NCBI GenBank assembly: GCA_023055505.1
Contig: JALIRH010000039.1
Location: 3,476,505 to 3,540,504, forward strand
Origin: Callipepla californica brunnescens
Lineage: Eukaryota > Chordata > Aves > Galliformes > Odontophoridae
Length of the DNA stretch: 64,000 nucleotides
Direction: 5' to 3'
The stretch's first letter is position 1. Each line of letters opens with the position of its first letter. The position numbers and the translations under genes were made by a program. The notes beneath the pieces are model-generated. The model was given only the letters and a program-made list of their open reading frames with translations. It did no database searches and was not told the DNA's origin. Shown one piece after another: positions 13,101 through 23,190 of the stretch.

Positions 13101-16100
13101 TTCATAGGAACCTTCACTACTGAATCATCTTTCAGGAAGATTATGTTTCAATTCTGAAACGGGGCAGACTCCCTTGGAATGAAACACCCTTACTTGACTA
13201 TAACTTTTTCTTTCAGCTCACACGACATTTATCCTTGTGGAAATCTTAGGATTTTCACACCAATAGCTGTAAGTTTGTATAATTCTGACACAGCTCCTTT
13301 GTTTTGGCTTTTCTATCATCTGCCAAAATACAACACAAAGCTTTACCATAATAACTGAGCAACGAAACCTCCACTTTCCTTTAACAAGAAGCACTTGGCC
13401 CCCAGCTCCAACTTGTAAACCACGACAAAGAAATAAGGTGCAAATTATTTCCGAGGGCTCTGACATCCTCTATTGACAATATAATGTTCTAGCTTGTCAG
13501 ATGATGGGGCATGATAAATCATACAGCACTTGCCATTATTCTGCACATCGAGCCATATTTCTGTATTCCAGCACACTGCTACTTGGAGCAGTTGTGTTTT
13601 GGAAGGGAACAGGAACAGTTATTACAATAACCTCATCGAAGGGCTGGCAACAGGAAGGGAAATGTCCCTCCTTGGAGATCACCTCATCTGGCGTGTTTGG
13701 TGACCTCTGGTTCTTGGGAAGGGGGAAGCAATTTCTTTTTTCACACTGAATGGTGACCTCTAACTTTCTTGGGTGATCTGCAACTCGCTCACAGCAACAA
13801 TATCTGTTTCTGCAGATATATCTATCTTTACAATGTCCAGTCAGGCTGAAGTACAGTTTGATACTCTACAGACAGCCACAAAATAAAAATGGGCATTTGT
13901 GTACAAGTAGAAGTCTAAAGTTGGGTTATCTGTTTTTTTCAGAACCGCTGTTGTGATGTGTCTAGGTTAATAAAAAAACTGAGCACCAGCAGTGGATGGG
14001 CACAGGTTGTTCTAATTTGATTCTTCTACTGGAATACAAGAAATCTTAATTTGGGGATCATTAACTACTCGGCTTAACATGCTGCCACTTCACCTGACTC
14101 TAATTACTGCTGTATTCTGGGTAAGGACGTGGGATGGCACGTCCTCACAAGACAGAAGTACATAGTTGCACTGCAAAGCTCAACCTAGTTTTCAAAAGGC
14201 CCCATGCTTCAACTGCACATACCTTGCAGCTTCTGAAGAGGTACAGAACAGAATCACAGTACTGGAGGGGCTGAAAAGGAACTCATTTTTGAAGGTCCTC
14301 ATGAGAGGATATGGCACAACAGGTAGTGCAAACAGCTGCAGATCTAGGTAAACTTCACACAGGTTATTCTGTTCTGCTCAGAATGTTTCTGCTTATCCTA
14401 ATTCACGAATGTTGGTCCAGTCTCAATTACTGCCCGTAAATCCCAAAATATATGGGGCATCAAAAGCTCTCTGATGGCTGAAAACTAAAGCCAGACAAAT
14501 TCCAGATCTGACAGGAGAGGGTTTTTTTATTAATAACAAAGGTAACTGAACAAGGAATGTGATTACAGGAGAAGTGATGGGTTTTTGTGTTTTTAGTTTC
14601 TTCAAAATATTTGAAGTCTCCAGAGTGAGACAACCAAACCTGGGAGCTGGCCTAGCACCCAGAGTGCCTACCCAGAGATGGACCTCACTGGATTGAAGCA
14701 TGTGGATTCAAGCCCTGTTTTGGAAACCAGCTCATGCAAGGTGAGTTGGAATTAAATGACTTTTGCTTTCCCTTCTAACCCTAGCTGTTCTGTCATTCTG
14801 TGATATTTATAGGACTTGGAAACAAAAGCTCTTGGGTTTTATGTGGGAAAGATGACAAGCCTCTTTATATTATTGTTTTAATAAGTCTCACTAGGTGAGT
14901 TAGTGGTTCCTCTGCACTTCAAACCTATGACATCCACACAAGCAGGCTACTCAACTGAAAATACACTTCCCAGTCAGTTTGCTGTCTATGGAGGTATGTC
15001 TTAAAATGAAGTGGAAATGATGCAATTATACAGGGGCACGTTTTGAGAGCTCGTGGCAATCAGAGCTGTGGTAACTAAAAACTGCCTCATTCTGAAAAAC
15101 TGTGCTAAAAAACGACGTAAAAAGAAAGCAAAGGAGGGGTAAGACTAACTCAGCTTCACTGCTACGTTCCACCTGACATCTTAACTCTCCATATTCACAG
15201 AGGAAGACTCAGAACTGAGAAATTCAGTACGTATGCATGAACTTATTTCACTGGCACGAACAAATAAATCTGTTCCTCCATTCCAAACTAGGAAGCTTTA
15301 AGACAAAAAAGAAATCGAACGTAGCGCATGAGGCGCATAAATCGCTAAATCAAGCCAATAGCCAGAAAAATGTTGCAATAAGGAAGACAAAATGTTCAAC
15401 TAACCATGTGATAAGCCATTCCTGAGATTCGGTGCGTTATGACTTGAGGGAGATGAAAAAGGACTCATCTGGCGCGTTCCTGTTGTTGGCGAATAGGAGT
15501 TCGGATGGTTCTTCTTGGTCAAAGGGCTTCCTTCACCTGGCTAAAATGCAGTAAAAGACAAAAGAACCTGGATCAATACTGGCTAAAGATAAAGGAGTAC
15601 CTACGTCCATCTGAACCCACAAACTTTCCATCTGGAAACTGAATACATCCTGGCCTCTGCCTGTGCCATCAGTGGAGATGCATACTGCCTCTCCAAACAG
15701 CCCCTCTGAAATTTACTGTCTGACGAGAGCTGTTCCTAAGTATTCCCAAGCTTTATGTACTCCCACTTATGGGAAGCCCATCATACACCTACAAAGATTC
15801 TTTTTACTCAAAAACAAAAAGGCAAAAAGCACGCTTTGAACACCAGACTTGTTTTCATCTAAAAAGAAAGCACATGGCTTCCAAAGGTTTGTGTGCTCTG
15901 GAGCATGTGTGTATCTTCAACAGTCAACAGCCAGTGTTTTTTGCTATCATTGTGAGAATTTAAGGCATATCAATCTTTTTATTTTAGTTTCATCAAAGGG
16001 TATTTCAAATATTTCATAAATAAGTGATAACGAAAAACTAAACACAGAAGTGTCCACTAAAACCAAAACTTTGACTCTGGCTTAGGATTTCAAAACGTTG

Positions 16101-19100
16101 CCTGACACCTCCATTAAGTTGCTGTTTCTGTACGAGGAGTTTTCGCAGTGAAGTTTGCAGAAGAACTAGTCTCCATTTCTGAAATATTACCTGGGGTGCA
16201 GTTTGTTCTCTGGATTGCACTGCTGAGAAACTGGGATTTCCCTGCACGACAGTACTCAGAATAAAAAAAACCTTGTTTACACACAGAGGGCTTCAGCTCA
16301 GGCAGCAACGTGCTTGCAGCTAAGAAGTCTAGCAGCTTTATATGATACCATTAGTGACAGTCAAAAAGGAAACAGACGAAGAAATAGAGCTCAAGACTCC
16401 ACTTGCATCAGCAGCACCTTACTCCCTTGGAAGCCAAGTGATGAAAGGGTTTCTGGCTAACTATTAAGCACTGTCTGTAGTACCTGGCAGCACCTTCCTG
16501 TTATGTAACCAGTGATTCAGTAACTGAACTGAAGGGCAGGAATGCACACCGTACAAGAAGTCAGAAGACAGCGTCCCTGTTCTCTCCTAGCTCTCCTTTC
16601 GAGGAGGCACTCAGCAGGCACGTCCACTACTGCTTCCAAACGACATCAGCCACCTCCAGAAGTGGAGAACGTGTACAGTGATGTGTGATATCACCACACT
16701 GACATCCTTCATGCAGAGAATAAGGGGTAAGCCATTTTTTCCCCATTCCCTTCCAATATTTTCTCACGGGTTTACAGAACAAACAGCAGTGAAGCAGTGA
16801 TGCTGGTGATCTTTTCTTCCCCTTGGAAGCATAGCATCGCCAAAACAAAATGCACCAAGAAAGGGAATGAGAGATTTCTTCAGTTTTTGTTACATCTCTG
16901 GGCCCTTTGACAAATCAACTTGCTTCTCAAACTCTCTATTTTTTGCAACTGAAGTAAGGCATGACTCACGCCCTGCCCAAACAACGGGCCTTTTCTAGCA
17001 GGCTGAGCCCCACTCTATGCATAAAACTTCTCCTCGAGGCAGAAAAAGAACTGCGTGTAATTTCAGCTGGGCCACTCATCTACAAGAACGCTCCTACACC
17101 CCAATAAACAGATGCAAAATTACAGTCACAGCTGCATTCCGAGCAGAACAAGTTGGATAATGGTACGCTGAGCTGCTAATTAAATTGCTAATGATTTTTT
17201 TTAGTGCTGTTGCAGTATTTCTTGCCATCTTTCTTTCAACAACAACAACCAAAAAAAAAAAAAACCACCATCCTGTGGATTTTTGAAATTGTATTATCTG
17301 TATTTTGCTGACAAGCAGTGAGACCTCCAAGCACGAGCTGCACGTCAGCAGTTCTCCCGAGGAGGACACAGACGTGGAGATTTATTGGGAGCTCATTTAC
17401 TGACCAACTATTTCTCTTCATGCACTCATGACAAAATTTTCCTTCGTTTAAACGCCGCCATCCTCACAAAGACCTCTGCATCGGGGTCTGCAGCAACACC
17501 CACTGCTGGCAGAAGCAGAAAACAGACTGACATATGTCACGACATGCTGGTACTGGGAGCGTGCTATAGCTGCATTCACAAAAAACAACAGCAACAGTAC
17601 AATTTTATCTTTATTGTGATAACTGCGGTGGAATTTATTGCAGTGTAAGTACTTTGCTGTTTCATTACGCCAGATTAGCTGAGAGAGGTAATTACATCCT
17701 CGCCATGAAAATGCCTTTAATGTTTTCATTTCAATTTTGCAGTTTATAATGTTCAGATCACAGCATTATCGTAATTCCATATTGTTACATGTACCACTGC
17801 ATGGCAGAACACTTGCTTCCAGGATAACGGAGCTAATTGCTGATGAATGATTTCACCAAGTAGCTTAACTCGTTCAGCTCTCAGGTAAATAGGGAGGGCA
17901 GCAAAAACGTGCACGTTTCTCTTGTTATTTTCGAGTGTTCGTGCAGCCGTACATTCCCAAGGCCAGGCAGCTCTATGACAAATGCAACACAACCAATTAT
18001 GAACTCCTATTTTCATCAGCAATTATGTGCCTTCCTGAGAATCTTCCAGACAACCACCAATCTGTACCATTCTAATGAGAAACCCTAGAATTCTGATGAG
18101 AAATACACGTGCACATACATATATCCTACATTATTCAAAATACTTACGTTACATGTTTTAACACTATCCATCTTCAGTGATCTCTTAGCTCTGCAAGATA
18201 GAAATACAGGCAAGTTTTACGGTCATGGAGACACAAAGCTTCCAGGTAGTGAGGTCTGCCATTTGTCACTTCAGTGACATTCATCTTTTTCCTATGTTGT
18301 GGCATAAAATAAAACCAGGATCTCAACCAAAGCAAATATTAAGTAATTAGAATACAGTTTAACAAAAACATTGCTTGTTTAGAAGGATTAAGTGTTTCCA
18401 TAGGAAAACCCAATTCTTCATTTTATACTAGAGATAAAAATCAAGACGCTGAAGTGAGTAAGCACAGGATGCCACGTACACATTTGTCTCTTTCTCAAAG
18501 AAGAATACAAACAAAATGCAAAGGCATTATCATTTACATACCTTCTGAGCAAGGGCTGAAATTGTTTTTCCTTTAGTGGAATTATTAGGCATTTAACACG
18601 CAGGTACAGCCAAGGTGAAAAAAGTGGTTCTTCCCATCATTTTAGCTCTTAACATGATTCAGTGCTACCAGACTATGACTTAACTGGGGAACAGATGCTC
18701 TATGTCTTTACAGGTCCCCAAACCATAAGAAACTATTTTCTAGTCTTCTCCACTATACTGATTCAGGAGCACGCCAAGCTCTCTCTGCAAAATCTGCTCT
18801 GCTGAACTGGATGCCCAGCTGTTAATGGCAATGCTAGAAGAGGGAAGCTGAATATTTATAATACTTTATATCGTACAGCTGTCTTCTAAAGAGCAGTCAT
18901 CAAAATTTTATTGAACGCAGACTAAATGCTCAAAGGAAAGAAAGGTCAACATAAATTAAGACTATTTTTCCCAGAGACAACTGAAACTTTTAAAGTACAT
19001 TCTTAAATCTTAATAGTTTAAAGCATCATATAAAACAAGGAAGAAAAAAAATTTAAATCTTTACAAGAACAGTCCCCAGGAAACATATACTATATCCATT

Positions 19101-21445
19101 TACAAGAGATGATTTAGAAAATGCATTGCATCTCAGGAACTTAGCACAGTTTTTGACTCGGAAAAGAACACACCGTAAGGTATTAAGATGACCCCATTCC
19201 AAACATATCCTCTTTTAATTTATGGTACTATTCCAAAACTGCACATTTAAGTGTTGCAAAAACTGAACGAAAAAACATCTTTGAAATATAACTCAGGTGA
19301 GGGACTTCTATGTATGCGAGAACACAGAGATCTCTATGACAAAAAGGAAAGGAGAAGCATTCTATCTTTAAAAAGCCAAGTAAACAGGTAACATTTCCAT
19401 TTAAACAAGTGACTGAAATTCTTGCCAGAGGGCAGTCAAAGCTGCAGCAGTTTGATGGAATTCTTTACAGTGTATTTCTTTATTAAATACCAACCCATGT
19501 TGCTTAAGGAGTACAGACTCCATTACATCTTTCACTCTGGTGGCAGCAGGGAAACATATTTATTAATGCACCTTCTCTGAAAGGCTGCTCTAGGGACCAA
19601 TGCATTTGCATGTTACACTAAGGCATGCTGCAATGGAAGCTTTTATGACGGACTTCAAAAAGAGCTGGGAGCCAAAGTAAAGGAGAATCCAGACTCAGCA
19701 TAGCTGCAGGAAGAAGATAAATGAGAAACTACGTGAAAATCACACTAAATTATAAATATTTGGAAAAATTTCTTAGGGAGAAAGTTGTGGACTGGTGAAG
19801 ACTATGTTATTTAAAGTCTGTCAAATATTGTGCACAGCAATATCGCTGAAGAGCCCCAGTTGCCCTCTACAGGCTTGCAAAACCCTGCAAACATCCAAAG
19901 CCACGGTGCTGAAGAAGCAGCTTCAATCCAGACAAGCACTTCTCTGCTGGAAGGAGCTGTGTGGGTATAACTTTGTTTTCAGGAGGTCAGCTTAGCCTTG
20001 CCTGTCCCAAGGTCAGATTCTGTCCTACTCAACAGCTCAGTTTGCTCGTGAGCTTCTTTTTAGTATGTCTCCCTGATTCTATACTGGGAAAAGTTAGAAA
20101 AAAAAATAATAAAAGGGAAAGAAAAAAAGCTCTTGGCAACCACTGTTCACTCAAAACAAGTAAAAATTTGTGCTTAATTTACATGCACTCCCTGGCTGGG
20201 ATCACTGAAATAAAACTCATCCAGCTTTAGTTTGGTTTCTCTCTTCTATATGGCTGGAAAAGCCCTGCTATGACTCTGGATTAGAATCCAAAGTCACAGT
20301 ATGAACAAGGACAGGAGGCAGAAAGATAACGCATATGTGGTTATAACACGTAACAACTTACTTACCTCTTTTTTTCCTACACTCAGATTGGTTCAAAGTC
20401 GCCTAATAGGATTTATTTTACTCAGAAATGTGATGGCATATCTTTACAGCTAGCAAGGAACATTCCGCTCATGTTTACCAGGTTAAAGAACTATCACAGA
20501 ATCACAGAATCATAGGGGTTGGAAGGGACCTCAAGAGATCATCGAGTCCAAGCAACCTGCCAAAGCAGATCCCTACAGCAGGTCGCACAGGTTGGTGTCC
20601 AGGTGGGTCTTGAATATCTCCAGAGAAGGAGACCCCACAGCCCCCCTGGGCAGCCTGTGCCACTGCTCCATCACCCTCACTGTAAAGAAGTTCTTGTGCT
20701 CATTCGTGTGGAACCTCCTGTGCTGCAGTTCCTGTCCGTTCCCCCTTGTCCTGTCTCCACACACTGCTGAAAGGAGCCTGGCCTCCCCACTTTGACCCCC
20801 ACACCTCAGATGTTTGTAAAGCTGGATCAGGTCCCCTCTCAGTCTTCTTTTCTCAAGGCTGAACAGACCCAGTTCACTCCGCCTTTCTTCATAGGGGAGA
20901 TCCTCCAGGCCCTTCCCCATCTTTGCGGCCCTGCGCTGCACTCTTTCCAGCACATCCCTGTCTGTTTTGTACTGGGGAGCCCAGAACTGCACAGAGTACT
21001 CCGGATGAGGCCTCAGCAGGGCAGAGCACAGGGTGAGGATCACCTCCCTCGCCCTGCTGGCCACGCTTTTTAATGCACCCCAGGATGCCACTGGCTCTCT
21101 TGGCCACGAGGGCACAGTGCTCACGGTCAACCTGTCGTCCACCAGGACCCCCAGGTCCCTCAGTGCAGAGCTCCTCTCCAGCAGCTCATCCCCCAGCCTG
21201 CAGTTATTCCTCCCTAGGTGCAAGACTCTACACTTGCTTTTGATAATCCTCATCGGGTTTCTGACTGTTTTATCCCAGACACAACCAGCGTGCCAGCCCC
21301 GAGACGCAGCCAGGAAACGATCCTCCCCCCACCGCAGCCCTCCCGCCCGCGCCGCCTTTCTCCTCACAGCCGCCCACTCACGGCCGCCCTCAGGAGAAGC
21401 CATGGCGGCCGCGTCCCGCCCGCCCCGCGCCGCTACCTACGACAT
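9096..21445 (-). CDS. ITGB3BP: ITGB3BP (CENP-R / NRIF3) gene, coding span seen
   Basis: ITGB3BP, also called CENP-R or NRIF3, is a small coiled-coil protein of the constitutive centromere network (CENP-O/P/Q/U group) and a nuclear receptor coregulator. Minus-strand exons recognised in transcription order are 21445-21441 (start), 18190-18148, 15540-15405, possibly 12550-12521, and 9189-9096. Phases join cleanly: exon 1 ends in phase 2, exon 2 restores phase 0, exon 3 ends in phase 1, and the 9189 exon opens in phase 0. The start reads MSAKRSLKMD against remembered human MPVKRSLKLD; SYSPTTGTRQMS and RNGLS match exon 3; ALEGSREL and KTREL match the later exon. Not found: the exon for the central coiled coil leading into ALEGSREL, and the terminal exon. 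The 9189-9096 exon ends in phase 1, so at least one more exon is required. Transcribed from the promoter shared with EFCAB7. Confidence 0.8.
9190..12520. other. ITGB3BP intronic DNA with (TG)n
   Basis: Presumed intron. It should hide the missing exon for the central coiled coil, which I could not recognise. About 9640-9990 is AT-rich and unique-looking, suggesting conserved non-coding DNA. A microsatellite at 10108 and an A-run near 11190 are the only repeats seen. Confidence 0.5.
10108..10151. repeat. (TG)22 microsatellite
   Basis: Uninterrupted TG dinucleotide run of about 44 bases, preceded by an A-run and an (AT)n tract at 10071-10091. Open frames across it in both directions (Cys-Val or His-Thr repeats) are artefacts of the repeat. 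Confidence 0.97.
12521..12550 (-). CDS. ITGB3BP: Possible ITGB3BP micro-exon
   Basis: A 30-nt minus-strand segment between acceptor CTGTCTAATCACAG and donor GTAAGATC. Read in the phase left by exon 3, it continues with D-D-G-D-K-T-S-H-L-R and keeps phase 1. The splice sites and phase are good, but similarity to human (EKRKKLNH region) is weak, so this is tentative. Confidence 0.3.
12551..15404. other. ITGB3BP intronic DNA
   Basis: Presumed intron between exon 3 and the next ITGB3BP exon. I see no recognisable gene or transposon in it. Confidence 0.5.
15405..15540 (-). CDS. ITGB3BP: ITGB3BP exon 3
   Basis: A 136-nt minus-strand exon after acceptor GCATTTTAG and before donor GTTAGT. It encodes a Ser/Pro-rich, probably disordered segment including SYSPTTGTRQMSPFSSP and RNGLS, matching the remembered human segments TYSPTTGTCQMSLFASP and RNGLS. 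Exit phase is 1. Confidence 0.88.
15541..18147. other. ITGB3BP intron 2
   Basis: Intron between the exons at 18190 and 15540. A stretch at about 17080-18020 is AT-rich with many homeodomain-like TAAT/ATTA cores and looks like conserved non-coding DNA; this is a composition-based guess. Confidence 0.5.
18148..18190 (-). CDS. ITGB3BP: ITGB3BP exon 2
   Basis: A 43-nt minus-strand exon between acceptor ATCTTGCAG and donor GTAAGTATT. Entered in phase 2, it encodes AKRSLKMDSVKTCN, aligned with the conserved KRSLKLD start of human ITGB3BP. It ends in phase 0, as exon 3 requires. Confidence 0.85.
18191..20492. other. ITGB3BP intron 1, unique part
   Basis: Intronic sequence between exon 2 and the CR1 insertion. 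Nothing recognisable was seen. Confidence 0.5.
20493..21283 (-). mobile_element. CR1 LINE, 5'-truncated, minus strand
   Basis: About 790 bp of a CR1 non-LTR retrotransposon. On the minus strand it encodes the C-terminal part of the CR1 ORF2 reverse transcriptase: VLHLGRNNCR, DLGVLVD, VQFWAPQYK, ERVQRRAAKM, LGLFSLEKRRLRGDLI, DRTRGNG, HRLPRGAVGSPSLEIFKTHLD and a stop at 20573-20575. The element's 3' end is at 20493 with the typical short ATTCTGTGAT-like tail repeats. The segment after DLGVLVD departs from the usual CR1 reading and regains it at VASRAREVIL, so compensating indels are likely. The endonuclease and most of the RT are missing, so the copy is dead. It inserted within the first ITGB3BP intron. 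The upper boundary is approximate. Confidence 0.93.
21441..21445 (-). CDS. ITGB3BP: ITGB3BP exon 1 coding part (5 nt)
   Basis: On the minus strand an ATG sits in an excellent Kozak context, GCCGCCATG, and is followed after two bases (TC) by a strong donor, GTAGGTAGC. Only five coding bases belong to this exon. Joining them to the exon at 18190 gives M-S-A-K-R-S, which matches the family N-terminus and supports both choices. Confidence 0.75.
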
Positions 21446-21564
21446 GGCGGCACTCCGCAGCGCTCCCGCCGCCCAGCGCCGTGCAGCGGCGTAACGCCTC
21501 GGGCTGGGAACGCCGCTGAGGGGGAGCAGCTGCCCTGCTGCCTCGGGGAGGTCGGGCCCCGCAG
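21446..21564 (+). other. EFCAB7: Probable EFCAB7 non-coding exon 1 (5' UTR)
   Basis: The 3' limit is set by a donor, CCCCGCAG|GTAGGC. The next EFCAB7 exon begins only one base before its ATG, so a 5' UTR exon such as this is required. The left limit is arbitrary and may overlap the ITGB3BP 5' UTR. Confidence 0.6.
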
Positions 21565-23017
21565 GTAGGCTGCGGTCGGTGGGGGTCCGGCGCGGTGTCC
21601 GTGAGGGCGGGTTGGAAACGTGGCGGCGGTGCGGTCCGTGCCCTGAGGGGGCGGGAGGGCCCTGAGCTGAAGGGTTGGCAGAAGGGCGCTCCGTTCCCGC
21701 CTGCGAGGCGGGTTTTGCGTATCGGAGCCGTCTCGTAGCGATGGAAAATTAACGTTTGTTCTTCTTTTCCTCCTTGACTTTCACCGCCTGTTTGGCGAGC
21801 GTAGCGCTGGCGCTTAATTACAGCGCTGCCCGCTTGTAGGAACCAGGCTGCATCACCGTTCCCTGTGGGGTCCTTCTGATGCCGGTGTAATATTGAAGTG
21901 TCAGGCAGGTATTACAAAGAGGGCACTTCATCCCTGATAAGTCATCATCTTCCTTTCCCAAGAGGGAAAGACCTGTTTAACTCAAGAAAGCGCGAGTGAT
22001 TTAGGCCTCCTGATTAAGAATTAAAGAGTCCTGATGGGGCCCCGCGACGCTGTTGTCTTGTTGCTGGACTTGAGGCATCCAGTTTGTTATGCTGGAAGAT
22101 ATTCGCAGAAGTAAGCATTGGGTAAAGTAATCTGCGAGGCTGTTAGACCAGCAGTGTGCTGTGATGGAGTGTCCCTCTGGGATGGCCTTCTGAAAGCCTT
22201 CATCACCTCAGGCAGAAGCAGGAGGCTGCTGCTAGAGCTTGCCGCCCGTTTGTGAGCAAACTGGTTCAAATTTTGAGCAAATTTTTTTACTGGCCGTGGA
22301 GTTATAACTGTAAAAACAGAAAACAAAAGGAAAAAAGGATGTAATCAACTTAATAACTCCGTCTTTTGATGAATGTTATGTGGCGTTCGTGATGTTAGAC
22401 GTGGTCTCTGCTGAAGGAGTATGGAACAGGATGGTTTTGGAGCTAGCTCACGTGATGGAAATTGGCTTTTGAGTGGCAGAGGGAATCCCAAGAAATATAC
22501 AGTCCGACATAAGCATGGTTACCTGTTGTTTTCTCTGAGGGACAGAGGGGACTTTTACATTGCTCTTCACACCAATAAGAGGTTACAAGGGCTCCCACAT
22601 CACGTGAGTCAGTTGTGATCTTAAGTGCTGCATCCATTCTTGATATTTATGTTGTTGTGAAGAAGCTTTTTAAAGTACTCTGCGCCCTCCACGAACAGTG
22701 GGTGTTTTTTCTCCCCAAACACTCTTTTTTGCTGCTTCTGGTGACCAGTAGCAGCAGTGAGGGTGGTACTGTGAGCAAAACAGTCACAGGGATGGGATGT
22801 GATATGTTCATTCGTATCACTGTTGTGACAAATCATGCTAGACCTAGACAAAGGTGGGGAAGGCATCAGAGCCTGCAAGTGCGGTTCTGTGCAAATTCTC
22901 CCATCGTTTTTGTCAGCAGGAGAATGTAGCGAATGTGGAAAGAGGGGAAACAAAGAGGAGTTATTATTAAAAGGGCAAAGGAGTGATGAGTTGTAACTGT
23001 GATTGCATTGTTCACAG
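21565..23017. other. EFCAB7 intron 1
   Basis: GC-rich at its start, then ordinary sequence with no recognised feature. It ends at the acceptor TTGTTCACAG. Confidence 0.6.
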
Positions 23018-23018
23018 A

Positions 23019-23190
23019 ATGGCCAACAGTCCTGGGAGCAATGCACCCCTCACACGCTCAGAAGGCTCTCAAGCAAAGAAGTCTCAGCGTGCAGAAGAAG
23101 CAATCTTTTACAAGAACTGCCGAGCAGCTTATCTGACCGTTTTCAAAAGCAGTTTGGAAAATATTAAATCAAAAGAACAGCTCACTTTGG
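23019..23190 (+). CDS. EFCAB7: EFCAB7 coding exon 1 with start
   Basis: The acceptor TTCACAG ends at 23017 and ATG is at 23019. It encodes MANSPGSN, then FYKNCRAAYLTVFKSSLENI, nearly identical to the remembered human N-terminus. The donor is G|GTAATT (phase 1). Later in-frame ATGs would lose the conserved start, so this one is chosen. Confidence 0.95.

Larger units (their letters stand above)
21290..21690. promoter_or_regulatory. Bidirectional CpG-island promoter ITGB3BP / EFCAB7
   Basis: A GC- and CpG-rich block contrasts with AT-rich flanks. It contains the minus-strand ITGB3BP start at 21445 and a plus-strand donor (GCAG|GTAGGC at 21564/21565) that fits a non-coding first exon of EFCAB7. 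Two ATGGCGGC cores (21402 and 21444) resemble YY1 sites, and no TATA box was seen. The two genes therefore start within roughly 100-200 bp of each other, head to head. Exact start sites are not determined. Confidence 0.75.

Noticed and set aside
13119..13165. Minus-strand stretch reading LKHNLPER after a TTTCAG, similar to human KLNHPSLTES
   Set aside because: In the required phase it hits TGA before any donor.
20519..21494. Plus-strand ORFs across the CR1 and the promoter
   Set aside because: Antisense shadows of CR1 ORF2 and of CpG-rich sequence; no family similarity.
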